A stretch of 50,881 bases of DNA, from the NCBI GenBank assembly GCA_036501535.1, contig DASYAE010000165.1, forward strand, positions 1 to 50,881, read 5' to 3'. The translations under genes were made by a program, and so were the position numbers. The notes beneath the pieces are model-generated. The model did no database searches, was not told the origin of the DNA, and saw nothing but the letters and a program-made list of their open reading frames with translations. Shown one piece after another: positions 43,574-50,881 of this stretch. Position 1 is the first letter of the stretch, and every line of letters begins with the position of its first letter. The DNA is from DASYAE01 sp036501535. GTDB taxonomy: Bacteria > Actinomycetota > Actinomycetes > Streptomycetales > Catenulisporaceae.

Positions 43574-44326
43574 GTGACCGTCACTCGTGAAGAACAGCTG
43601 ACCGCGGCGTTCGTCGAAGTCGCCGATACCCTGGTCGATGACTTCGATGTGATCGAGTTCCTGCACACCGTGGCCGGGCACTGCGTGAAACTGCTCGCTG
43701 TGGACGCCGCAGGACTCATGCTCGCCGACCGCCACGGGCAGTTGCACGCTACCGCTGCGTCGGCCGAGAGCGCACGGCTGTTGGAACTGTTCGAACTGCA
43801 GGCCGACGCAGGTCCCTGTCTCGATGCGTTCCGCGCCGCCCGCCCGGTGGTCAACGCCGACCTTCAGGCCAACCAGGAGCGCTGGCCCCAGTTCGCCGAA
43901 GCCGCCCAGGCCGCCGGGTACATCTCGGTGCACGCCCTGCCGCTGCGGCTGCGCGCCAGTGTGATCGGAGCGCTCAACCTGTTCTGCGCCCACCCCGGCG
44001 CGCTCAGCGACGCCGACGCGCGCACCGGGCAGGCTCTGGCGGATGTGGCCACGATCGGCATTCTGGCCCAGCGCGGCCTGTACCAGGCCGAGCTGCTCGC
44101 CGACCAACTTCAGCAGGCGCTCAACAGCCGGGTGACCATCGAGCAGGCCAAAGGCGTGCTGGCCGAACGTCGCGGTATCACGGTCGACGCGGCCTTCGAC
44201 CTACTGCGCGCCTATGCCCGCAGGCGCAACCTGCACCTGTCCGACGTCGCCCGGCAGGTCGCCGACGGTTCCAGCACCGCGGCCGAACTGCTCTCCGGCC
44301 CGGAGACCCCCGCTACCTCGGCTTAG
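43574..44326 (+). CDS. GAF-ANTAR protein (RNA-binding antiterminator type)
   Basis: A 250-residue protein. A GAF sensor domain (residues about 20-160: VAGHCVKLLAVDAAGLMLAD, DAGPCLDAFRAARPVVNADL, GYISVHALPLRLRASVIGAL) is followed by an ANTAR domain (about 175-235: NSRVTIEQAKGVLAERRGIT, AFDLLRAYARRRNLHLSDVA). ANTAR domains bind paired stem-loops in nascent RNA and prevent termination or open ribosome sites. GTG 43574 is 7 bases after TATCGT, suggesting a leaderless message. Its stop overlaps the convergent RGCVC-type gene by four bases. Confidence 0.9.
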   Translation: MTVTREEQLTAAFVEVADTLVDDFDVIEFLHTVAGHCVKLLAVDAAGLMLADRHGQLHATAASAESARLLELFELQADAGPCLDAFRAARPVVNADLQANQERWPQFAEAAQAAGYISVHALPLRLRASVIGALNLFCAHPGALSDADARTGQALADVATIGILAQRGLYQAELLADQLQQALNSRVTIEQAKGVLAERRGITVDAAFDLLRAYARRRNLHLSDVARQVADGSSTAAELLSGPETPATSA

Positions 44327-44514
44327 GGCGTCGCGGACCGGGCGGCGCACGCGCAGCCGCGGGTCAGGGAGCCCAAGATCGTCGCGGCACAGTACCGTAT
44401 GGCGGTCGCGTCGTGGTGAGCAAGCGGATGACCGCACGCGCATGCTTCCTGTCGGACCTCGTCGGGCGTCTGCTGCACGACCTCGCCGGTCGCGCCGTTC
44501 ACAGGGTTCGTCAT
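44323..44514 (-). CDS. Small Cys-rich RGCVC-type protein
   Basis: A 63-residue protein. CACGHPLAHHDATAIRYC and TRGCACAARS give four or five conserved Cys and the His pairs of a compact zinc-binding fold, matching the small actinobacterial family named for its RGC-x-C ending. The function is unknown. It is convergent with the GAF-ANTAR gene, with stop codons overlapping. Confidence 0.75.
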   Translation of the reverse strand: MTNPVNGATGEVVQQTPDEVRQEACACGHPLAHHDATAIRYCAATILGSLTRGCACAARSATP

Positions 44515-44601
44515 GGGTTTGCGTCCTCGCGGAAGTGGTGTCGCGCGGCGAGGAAATGCGGGGTTCGGGCAGATCCCGGCACGCCGGGTGCCATCAGTGT
44601 C

Positions 44602-44923
44602 TCACGATTCGACCGAGCACGGACCAGGATCCGGCAGATTCCAGGATCCGGCCGGCAGGATGTCGTCCGTGCCGATCGCGGGGCAGTCCCGTACCAGCGA
44701 CCTCACGTAGTCGACCTTGACGTATCCGGGTCCGACGATCGCGCCGCCCAGTGGGGCGAAGACCAGGCGTCGGCGCGTCGGCAGGCCGACCCGGTACGGT
44801 CGCCATGGCCGGCTGATCGCTGCCGGTGTCCACGTACACCGCCTCCAGCACGCCGATCCCGTGTCCGTCGAGGTCGAGAACGTCGTGGGTGCGCCACTGG
44901 CGGATATCCGCTGCCGCAATCAC
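44602..44923 (-). pseudogene. PRC-barrel protein, frameshifted and 3'-altered
   Basis: GTG 44923 (AAGGGAAG upstream) starts IAAADIRQWRTHDVLDLDGH and GIGVLEAVYVDTGSDQPAMA, the first half of a PRC-barrel domain. The second half, RVGLPTRRRLVFAPLGGAIV then YVKVDYVRSLVRDCPAIGTD, is in the next frame, so a one-base indel lies near 44790-44800. The end (NLPDPGPCSVES) does not resemble the family and is probably rearranged. PRC-barrel proteins here are stress-associated and of unknown detail. Confidence 0.7.
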
Positions 44924-45323
44924 CGCATCTTCCCTTCACCGCTGACATGTCGAACCGGGTTCCCGACCGTTCGGACCGGAAGCCGCGTGGCGTGGACTGT
45001 GTCATTCTCGCCAGGATCAGGACGAGGCCGCGGCATGCGTCGGGACGACGGAACCGGCCGGACTGCGCATGCCGGGGAACAGATCGCTATCGCGGTTTGA
45101 GCGTGGCCTGGGCTAGGGCGATGGAGAGGGGGTATCGGGCGTCAGTCCATTGAGTCATGGAGAACCGCCCGACCGGCTACCGGTCTATCACGGAAGCCCC
45201 CATGCGAGTCGGGAGCAGGGCGCAGGCCCGGCGGCTTCATCTCTTCACCCGCCAGTTCGAGTCCTGTGTCGACGGGTGTGCCGCCGGCCCTATCCGCGCG
45301 CCGGCGGTTGCGCGGTGCGGTTG
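44924..45323. other. Intergenic region, no gene seen
   Basis: About 400 bases between the PRC-barrel remnant and the second GAF-ANTAR gene. Nothing coding is convincing. A stretch near 45250-45270 contains AGTTCGAGTCCTG, which recalls a tRNA T-loop, but no cloverleaf forms. Confidence 0.45.
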
Positions 45324-46067
45324 CTATTCGTCCGGGTCTTCGAAGCGCAGCCGCCGGGACACCACGTCGGCGGCGACCTCGGCGATGGGGCGTTCGTTGC
45401 CGTATGCGTAGGCGCGAAGACGCGCCAGCGCCTCGGACATGCTCACGTCGAGCTGAACACTGATCATGCCGACGGCTTGGTGTACCTCGGCCCGATAGGT
45501 CGCCGGCCGTGCCCGGCCTGATCGTGGCCGGCCGCGCTGCGGCGCGCCACCGCCGGTCTCGGCGAGATCGCCATCTGCACGATCCAGCAGCACACCGGTG
45601 ATCGCGTCAGCCAGGGCCAGAGCGTCGGCCAGCTGGCCGCCAGTGAGCGGCCCGGGCACGGCGCGGTACGCGGTGAGCACTCCGACGCTGATCGCCCCGA
45701 TCCGCAGCGGCAAGGCGAACACCGCACGGACCTCGAGGTCGATCGCGCCGGGGGCGAATACCGGCCAGCGGGCCGTCTGCTCGCGAAGGTCCGGCACCAG
45801 CACGGGCACGCCGCTCGCCGCGGCCTGCGGCCCGGGCCCTTGGCCGAGGGTGAACTGCAGGTCCTCCAGCGCGACGCCGACCGCCTGCCGTCCCCAGGCC
45901 AGCACCACGCCCTGGGGTCCGGTGCCTGCGCCGACCAGGACGCCGTCGACCCCGAGCGCGGCCGCGGCCAGCGTCGCCGCAGTCGCGGGAAACAAGCTCG
46001 CGCCGAGGTCACGGCGGCCGGCCAGCTGAGCAAAGACCGCGGTCATCCGCTCGCTGAGGATTGCCAC
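45324..46067 (-). CDS. GAF-ANTAR protein (second copy)
   Basis: A 247-residue protein with a GAF-like sensor (AALGVDGVLVGAGTGPQGVV, DLQFTLGQGPGPQAAASGVP, EVRAVFALPLRIGAISVGVL) and a C-terminal ANTAR domain (AEVHQAVGMISVQLDVSMSE, LARLRAYAYGNERPIAEVAA). The start is uncertain: GTG 46067 has GAGG close upstream, ATG 46046 and GTG 46130 are alternatives. It is a distant paralogue of 43574-44326. Predicted to regulate transcripts through RNA hairpins. It follows the GlsB-type gene, 74 bases downstream on the same strand. Confidence 0.88.
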   Translation of the reverse strand: MAILSERMTAVFAQLAGRRDLGASLFPATAATLAAAALGVDGVLVGAGTGPQGVVLAWGRQAVGVALEDLQFTLGQGPGPQAAASGVPVLVPDLREQTARWPVFAPGAIDLEVRAVFALPLRIGAISVGVLTAYRAVPGPLTGGQLADALALADAITGVLLDRADGDLAETGGGAPQRGRPRSGRARPATYRAEVHQAVGMISVQLDVSMSEALARLRAYAYGNERPIAEVAADVVSRRLRFEDPDE

Positions 46068-46140
46068 CACCACCTCGCGCGCACGAGGAGGTCCATCCCC
46101 GACTCCATGGCACCGGTGGCCGCAGGACACCTGCCCCGGA

Positions 46141-46425
46141 TCACCGGCGCAGACTTTTGCGGCCGCCGCTGCGGCCCTCGACCAAGCGGACCGCGCCGAG
46201 CAGGACGGTCGCGCCGACCAGGGCGGTGATCCAGGTGGACAGGTTGAAGAAGCCCTGCAGGCTGTGCACGTGGAACAGCCGGCTGGCGACCCACCCGCCG
46301 GCCAGCGCTCCGACGACGCCGATCAGGCAGGTGACGATGATGCCGTGTGACCCACGGCGGCTGACCAGGTGCTCGGCAACGGCGCCGGCGATGACTCCGA
46401 GCACGATCCAGGCAAGGATGCCCAC
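46141..46425 (-). CDS. GlsB/YeaQ/YmgE stress-response membrane protein
   Basis: A 94-residue protein with three membrane segments typical of the transglycosylase-associated (YeaQ) family: GILAWIVLGVIAGAVAEHLV, GIIVTCLIGVVGALAGGWVA and a third near WITALVGATVLLGAVRLVEG. The basic C-terminus is cytoplasmic. GTG 46425 has CGGGAG 7 bases before it. Members respond to envelope or general stress. Confidence 0.9.
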   Translation of the reverse strand: MGILAWIVLGVIAGAVAEHLVSRRGSHGIIVTCLIGVVGALAGGWVASRLFHVHSLQGFFNLSTWITALVGATVLLGAVRLVEGRSGGRKSLRR

Positions 46426-46720
46426 GAGAAACTCCCGGTGAGATGACGATGTGCGGGGTGAATCGGCATCTGCCGCGCGGCCGTCTCACGGCGCTCATCG
46501 GGTGGCGCCGGGCATATCGTCCGAGCTTGGCCGAACGACGCAGGGAAGGTCCGAACCGACATCTGAAGATCCGTGAGCAAGCACAGATGCTCACGCCACC
46601 GGGGTCCGGGGGGACGACCCCATCCTACTCCCCCTGATTCGCCCCGCCCCCGAACGCGACGCGTGATCCGGCCGATGCGATCCGGCTCATTGGCAGACGG
46701 CTCACAACGACGCGACGGGG

Positions 46721-46833
46721 CGTACGGTGGATCGACAAGCACCGAGAACATGTCGCACTCCGGCCGCTGAGCCGGCGTCGTGCTCGCTGCGTGACACGCC
46801 GGCCATCGTGCGGCCGGGGACGGGAGTGCCGGC
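46721..46833 (+). promoter_or_regulatory. Conserved promoter box and leader hairpin, copy E
   Basis: The box at 46721-46758 reads CGTACGGTG, eleven bases, ACCGAGAACATGTCGCAC, with a longer spacer than copies A-D. The 75-base leader has an upstream stem (GTCGTGC/GCGTGAC with two G-U pairs) and the hairpin CCGGCC/GGCCGG (46799-46804 with 46812-46817). ATG 46834 follows after exactly 16 bases. Confidence 0.6.
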
Positions 46834-47430
46834 ATGACGTCCGGCCCGCACATACACACCGCCACCAAAGCGCTGAGACCATCCGGTGCTTTTGCACGGC
46901 GCCAGTTGCGGCTCAGGCTCAAGCCCAAAGCGCCCCCGACCGGATACGTCGATGGCGGATGGTGGCCGCGTTCCCGGGACCTGGCCGCGGAGCTGCCGGC
47001 CCTGGCCGAAGTGCTCTCCATCCGGCTCGGCGCCGTCACCCGGGTCAGGTTCGCCCTCGCCGCCTGGAGCATCAGTCCGTTCCAGATTCAGATAGGCGAG
47101 CACGTGATCCGGCTGGAGGCCTCCCGCTCGCTCTACGAGAACGTCGTGCACGTCTCAGGATCCGGCCGGGAACCCATCCGCCTGCTGGTGGTCCCACCCG
47201 AAAGCCCCGACCCAGCGAGTCACAATGCCCTGATACTAGCCTCCCACCGCGGCAACGCCGACCGACCCGCGGACATCCTTGCCTCCAGCGGTGTCCCCGC
47301 CCAGCCGCCGGGGTCCGCGACACGCCCGACCCGCGCCGGGCGGCAGGCCGGAGGCCCGGAGCCGACCACGCCGGTGAACACCCGCACTCCCGCGGCCGAC
47401 GGTGACGGCGGTGCCTCAGCATTCCGGTAG
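46834..47430 (+). CDS. DUF5994 family protein (copy 3)
   Basis: A 198-residue protein: RRQLRLRLKPKAPPTGYVDG, GWWPRSRDLAAELPALAEVL and SIRLGAVTRVRFALAAWSIS form the family core, followed by IRLLVVPPESPDPASHNAL and ADILASSGV. It is the only plus-strand copy and lies about 9 kb from copies 1 and 2, yet has the same promoter box and leader. The C-terminal 40 residues are disordered and Pro/Thr-rich. Confidence 0.85.
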   Translation: MTSGPHIHTATKALRPSGAFARRQLRLRLKPKAPPTGYVDGGWWPRSRDLAAELPALAEVLSIRLGAVTRVRFALAAWSISPFQIQIGEHVIRLEASRSLYENVVHVSGSGREPIRLLVVPPESPDPASHNALILASHRGNADRPADILASSGVPAQPPGSATRPTRAGRQAGGPEPTTPVNTRTPAADGDGGASAFR

Positions 47431-47545
47431 CGACGGCCGAGCCGAAATCGCAGAACCCTACGACAGGTTCGCAGGGGACGCCTGCCGCCCCTCCGGTTCA
47501 CGTCCGCGTCACGCAGAGCCGCTCAGTGTCGCAGTGGCCGCTGCC

Positions 47546-48280
47546 TCAGTCCTCAGGCGAGAGCATGTCCACGGTGAGACCGGCGAGAATGGTGGCGAGA
47601 CCGGCGGTGAACCGCTCCTCGCGGTTGTCGATCCACACGTGCTCGCCGAGCGCGGCCACGGTGGGGAAGCGATCTTGTGGCAGCGACCGGAGGAACGCGT
47701 GCAACTCGCCTCTGGTCGCCGAGTCCCGGACGCGCTGTTCGTTGGCGCAGGCCGGCCCGTCCAGGGCGAAGCCGAGGGTGTAGCCGTAGACCAAGCTGTA
47801 GGCCAGGCCCGCCTGTCGCGGTGACAGCCCCGCGGCACACAGGGAGGCGAGGAACGCCTCGGCCAGGGCGAGGGAGTGCGGCCCGAGCGGGTCGCGGATC
47901 TTGAGCAGGCCGGCGGTGCCGGGGTGCTTCTCCAGGACGGTGCGCAGCCGGCGCGCGAGCAGCGCGATCCGGCCGGTCCAGGCCGCCTGGTCCTCGACCC
48001 GAAGGTCGAGCTCGGCCAGGACGCTGTCGAGGACGAGGTCGTGCAACTGTTCTTTGTTGCGCACATGGCGGTACAGCGCGCCAGGGACGACTTCGAGACG
48101 CGTCGCCAAAGCGCGCATGCTCAGCGCGTTCACGCCGTCCTGCCCGAGGATCGCCAGCGCCTCCGTGACGAGCCGGTCCCTGGTCAGTACCCTGCGACGA
48201 CGTTCCTGCCCGGCTGGCGGGACGAACCAGGGCCCGCTCTCGTCCGCCTGCCCGGTCACCGACTGTCGCGGTCTGGTCAT
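47546..48280 (-). CDS. TetR/AcrR-family repressor
   Basis: A 244-residue regulator. The HTH is in residues about 30-80 (LTRDRLVTEALAILGQDGVN, RALATRLEVVPGALYRHVRN, the last being the recognition helix), with a long C-terminal TetR ligand domain (GLAYSLVYGYTLGFALDGPA). It is divergent from the Hsp20 gene and its own start is 29 bases from a GTGAAC palindrome, so it probably represses both genes. Confidence 0.9.
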   Translation of the reverse strand: MTRPRQSVTGQADESGPWFVPPAGQERRRRVLTRDRLVTEALAILGQDGVNALSMRALATRLEVVPGALYRHVRNKEQLHDLVLDSVLAELDLRVEDQAAWTGRIALLARRLRTVLEKHPGTAGLLKIRDPLGPHSLALAEAFLASLCAAGLSPRQAGLAYSLVYGYTLGFALDGPACANEQRVRDSATRGELHAFLRSLPQDRFPTVAALGEHVWIDNREERFTAGLATILAGLTVDMLSPED

Positions 48281-48308
48281 ATGAGCCTCCGCATGCCCCG
48301 AATTGACC

Positions 48309-48366
48309 GTGAACGGTGTTCACTGTAAGGTGAACATTGTAGCTCGGAAGTGAATGTCGTTCACTT
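48309..48366. promoter_or_regulatory. Paired TetR-type operators between repressor and hsp20
   Basis: GTGAACGGTGTTCAC (48309-48323) is a six-base inverted repeat. AAGTGAATGTCGTTCACTT (48348-48366) is a second, seven-base one. A half site GTGAACATT lies between (48330-48338). They fill the divergent promoter region, as expected for an autoregulated repressor that also controls hsp20. Confidence 0.75.
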
Positions 48367-48426
48367 AGTCATTCCCTGTCGGGCCGCCGGGCCGCCGGCC
48401 CGGTCGGAGACAAGAAGGAGAACGAC

Positions 48427-48909
48427 ATGACCGCTCTGATGGATCTGCTCGACGACCTGCGCGGCGCGCAGGAAGAGATCCTGTCCAGGGCCCGCGGCCA
48501 GCGGGTCGGCCCGGTCAACGAAGGCAACGCCGGCAACGGCTCCTGGGTGCCGATGCTCGACCTGGCCGAGAGCAAGGACGCCTACCTGGTCACGGTCGAG
48601 CTGCCTGGCGTCGGGATCGACGACCTGAAGATCACCTGCTTGGACGGCCTGATGACCATTCAGGGCGAGCGCTACGACACGCACGAGTCCGACGAGCAGA
48701 CGGTGCACCGCGCCGAGTGCCGCTACGGCCCGTTCCTGCGCTCGATCACGCTGCCCGGCCACATCGCGCCGGACACGATCAAGGCCACGACGCAGGACGG
48801 CGTACTGCAGGTCGTCGTACCCAAGCCGAAGAACGCGCGCGCCGAGCACATCCAAGTACACCCCGGCCGGGCCAAGGCCGTCCCGGCGCCGACCACGCTC
48901 GACAGATAA
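48427..48909 (+). CDS. Hsp20/alpha-crystallin small heat-shock protein
   Basis: A 160-residue ATP-independent chaperone. The alpha-crystallin domain spans residues about 38-140 (WVPMLDLAESKDAYLVTVEL, PGVGIDDLKITCLDGLMTIQ, ECRYGPFLRSITLPGHIAPD, DGVLQVVVPKP). The N-terminal arm is short and helical. GAAGGAGAACGAC gives a strong ribosome site. Expression is likely to be controlled by the divergent TetR protein. A strong terminator follows. Confidence 0.93.
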   Translation: MTALMDLLDDLRGAQEEILSRARGQRVGPVNEGNAGNGSWVPMLDLAESKDAYLVTVELPGVGIDDLKITCLDGLMTIQGERYDTHESDEQTVHRAECRYGPFLRSITLPGHIAPDTIKATTQDGVLQVVVPKPKNARAEHIQVHPGRAKAVPAPTTLDR

Positions 48910-48984
48910 GCAGGCCGGCCCCTGACCCGTAGCCCCAGAGCGGGGCACGACCCCCGGAAACCGGTGACGCCGCCCGGTGAACCC

Positions 48985-49021
48985 GCCTGCCGCCACCGCC
49001 GCACCGGCGGTGGCGGCAGGC
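48985..49021 (+). terminator. Perfect 17-pair GC hairpin after hsp20
   Basis: Arms 48985-49001 and 49005-49021 are perfect complements (GCCTGCCGCCACCGCCG with CGGCGGTGGCGGCAGGC) around a three-base loop. There is no T-run, as is common for high-GC terminators. It ends eight bases before the integrase start. Confidence 0.8.
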
Positions 49022-49028
49022 GCTCGCC

Positions 49029-49808
49029 GTGAACGATGCTGCGGCGATCAACCGAGCCAGCCGGCTTCGCGGGAGTGTGTCGGAAAGGGCTCTGTTGGAG
49101 TGCCGTTCGCGGCTGGTGGTCGAGTCGGTCAAGCGCGAAGCAGCCGATCTGCGCTCGCTGCTCCACTTCTTGTATCTCCAGGGTCTGACGAGCACCGATT
49201 TGGCGGCCGCGATTCCGCCGGTGGCTGGGTGGCGCGATGTGCGGCTGCCTGCCACGACAACGGCCGCGCAGGTCGCCGCCGTACTGGAGGGCTGCGACCG
49301 GTCTCGGCCAGGAGGGCTTCGTGACTACGCGATCCTCGCGCTGCTCGCCCGGCTGGGATTGCGCTCCGGCGAGGTCGCCGCGCTGCAACTGGCCGACATC
49401 GACTGGCGGGCCGGGGAGATCCGGGTACGGGGCAAGGCCCGGCGCGATGACCGGCTCCCTTTGACCGCAGAGGTCGGCGAGGTGATCGCCTGCTACCTGC
49501 GTGACAGCCGGGCGCCGTCGTCATGCACGAGTGTCATCCTCACCAAGTACGCACCGTTCCGACCGATCCACCCCAGCTCCATCACCCGGGTCGTCTACGC
49601 CGCCTGTGAGCGGGCGGGACTGGCTCCTGTTGGCGGCCATCGGCTGCGCCACACGCTGGCCACCGAGATGCTGCGCCAAGGCGGCGATCTGCTCGAGATC
49701 GGCCAAGTGCTGCGGCATCGCGATCTGGCCACCACCTCGGTCTACGCCAAGCTGGACCGGGCGGCGCTGCGGACCGTTTCCCGTCCCTGGCCTGGAGCAC
49801 AGCGATGA
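49029..49808 (+). CDS. Tyrosine recombinase/integrase, N-terminally shortened
   Basis: A 259-residue integrase. The catalytic domain is complete: Arg in RLGLRSGEVAALQLADIDWR, HRLRH (GGHRLRHTLATEMLRQGG) and the HRD-x-ATTSVYAKLD box with the Tyr nucleophile. The N-terminal SAM-like core-binding region is only about 75 residues and starts oddly, so 100 or more residues are missing compared with related enzymes found in clusters of two or three recombinase genes. The stop overlaps the next integrase start (ATGA). Confidence 0.8.
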   Translation: MNDAAAINRASRLRGSVSERALLECRSRLVVESVKREAADLRSLLHFLYLQGLTSTDLAAAIPPVAGWRDVRLPATTTAAQVAAVLEGCDRSRPGGLRDYAILALLARLGLRSGEVAALQLADIDWRAGEIRVRGKARRDDRLPLTAEVGEVIACYLRDSRAPSSCTSVILTKYAPFRPIHPSSITRVVYAACERAGLAPVGGHRLRHTLATEMLRQGGDLLEIGQVLRHRDLATTSVYAKLDRAALRTVSRPWPGAQR

Positions 49809-50755
49809 GCGCGTGGGCCGATCGCGCCGAGGTACCTGCAGCTGCGTCGGGCCTTGGGGCATGAACTGGCCGAAGCGAACCGGCTGCTGCCGCGATTCGT
49901 CGCCTTCTCGACGCCTGCGGCGCCACGAGCATCACGATCGAGGCGGCGCTGGCCTGGGCAGTAGAGCCCGACGTCGGCGCGGGCAGCAAAGTGCGGGCGC
50001 GACGGATGACCGTGGCCCGCGGCTTCACCCGTCACATGGCCGGCATCGACCCGGACACGCAGATACCGCCGCCGGGCCTGGTGCCCTACCGCCAGAGGTG
50101 GCGCCCTCCATTCATATACACGGATGCAGATATTCAAGCTCTGATGTCCCAGGTAGCGCAGACCATCCCCACCCCGGCGCGGGCCGCCGCCTACCGGACC
50201 GTGATCGGACTGCTCGCGGCCACCGGCATGAGGATCGGCGAAGCCCTCCGCCTGGAACGCTCCGACATCGACCGGGACGAACGCGTCATCACCATAAAGG
50301 CGTCCAAGTTCGCCAAGTCCCGCGAACTGCCCGTCTCCTGCGCGGTCACCGAAGCCCTGGACTCCTACGCCCGACAACGCGACCGCTGCACGCCTCGTGC
50401 GCACACGCGCACGTTCTTCGTGTCCACGGCCGGAACGCCCGTCATCTACGCCGACTTCGGAGCGACATTTCGCGCCTTGATCCGCGACAGCGGCGTCGGA
50501 CGGGACTCCTGCACCCGACCGCGCATCCACGATCTCCGGCACACCAACGCCATGAGCCTGCTGCGCGCCGGCGTCGACACCACCGTGATCGCGTTGTGGC
50601 TCGGGCATGCCGACACCCGCTCGACCCAGCCCTACCTCCATGCCGACATGACGATCAAAGAACGCGCACTCGCTCGGACAACACCGGCCCACGTCAAGCC
50701 CGGCCGCTACCGCCCCAACGACGAACTCCTCGCCTTCCTCCTCGGTGTGTCGGGT
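49805..50755 (+). pseudogene. Second tyrosine recombinase, frameshifted
   Basis: ATG 49805 (MSAWADRAE) is out of frame with the following N-terminal domain (YLQLRRALGHELAEANRLLP, from about 49833), which is itself out of frame with the rest (LDACGATSITIEAALAWAVE, from 49907; one C appears lost in TTCTCGAC). The catalytic domain is then intact: Arg in ATGMRIGEALRLERSDID, HDLRH, WLGHAD and Tyr in STQPYLHADM. The normal end after LLAFL is missing, and the frame runs on into the convergent methyltransferase gene. Confidence 0.75.
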
Positions 50756-50881
50756 TTATGGTTTGCGGCCGATGGCGCCGAGTACGGCCAGTTCGATGGG
50801 GGTTCCGATGTCCGGGGTGTCGGGTCGCCAAAGCGGGCATGCCACCACGCCGGGTTCCACCAGCTCCAGTCCCTCGAGGTA
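50756..50881 (-). CDS. SAM-dependent methyltransferase, C-terminal end (cut by window edge)
   Basis: The last 41 codons, ending in TAA at 50756-50758: GLELVEPGVVACPLWRPDTP and LGAIGRKP. This matches the end of the common actinomycete SAM-dependent methyltransferases with a LVEPG-V and VGRKP-type finish. The rest lies beyond the window. It is convergent with the broken integrase. Confidence 0.7.
   Translation of the reverse strand, partial: YLEGLELVEPGVVACPLWRPDTPDIGTPIELAVLGAIGRKP

Noticed and set aside
45230..45285. Possible tRNA or tRNA-derived attachment site (AGTTCGAGTCCTG)
   Set aside because: The T-loop-like bases are present but the T-stem has only about three pairs, and no acceptor or anticodon stem can be drawn.
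1..50881. CRISPR arrays, rRNA genes, complete insertion sequences
   Set aside because: Looked for regularly spaced repeats, rRNA-like stretches and transposase motifs; none seen.

Overview
The window is very GC-rich (about 70%), with GTG/TTG starts, frequent four-base start/stop overlaps and actinobacterial gene families: SARP and LAL regulators, F420-type oxidoreductase, GAF-ANTAR proteins, DUF5994, RGCVC-type small protein, and TTA-restricted genes. It is chromosomal DNA of a streptomycete-like or Catenulisporales-like actinomycete. The species cannot be fixed from the sequence alone.

Layout. 1-6.5 kb: the start of a MalT-type LuxR regulator running off the left edge, an F420-type reductase, an NTF2-like protein, a 5'-truncated LuxR gene, then a small operon of membrane protein, TPR protein (broken by a frameshift and a stop codon) and flavin reductase. 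6.6-10 kb: sulfur assimilation, with a short leader peptide and attenuator-like hairpin ahead of a sirohaem nitrite/sulfite reductase overlapping a rhodanese protein. 10-15 kb: a leftward four-gene catabolic operon (internally duplicated protein of unknown family, ThDP enzyme, SDR, aromatic-acid-type MFS transporter).

15-31.6 kb is a RiPP region. A SARP regulator, an MFS exporter, a class III lanthionine synthetase and two tandem precursor peptides make one half. Divergent from the precursors runs a compact six-gene operon: radical SAM enzyme, haem-oxygenase-like diiron protein, aroma-sacti small protein, zinc-ribbon/adenylate cyclase/ATPase/TPR protein, subtilase and GAF protein. A large LuxR (LAL) regulator faces it. 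TTA codons occur in the SARP, exporter and synthetase; I noticed none in the genes of the facing operon, so the two halves may be controlled differently.

31.8-50.9 kb is an accessory, decaying stretch of stress-type genes: three DUF5994 paralogues, small two-TM proteins, GAF-ANTAR proteins, GlsB/YeaQ, a PRC-barrel fragment, Hsp20 with a TetR repressor, a papain-like hydrolase, and many truncated or frameshifted genes. It includes a head-to-tail mosaic of gadB, rsbQ and desaturase fragments and, at the right end, tyrosine-recombinase remnants. A methyltransferase tail runs off the right edge.

The most novel signal is a conserved promoter plus structured 5' leader found five times between 34.0 and 46.8 kb. 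Each copy has a shared upstream box ending in a TTTCGCAC-like core, a leader of about 72-79 nt, and a hairpin whose paired bases change compensatorily. The hairpin always ends exactly 16 nt before the start codon. It sits before three DUF5994 genes and two small-protein genes, and two ANTAR (RNA-binding) genes lie in the same neighbourhood.
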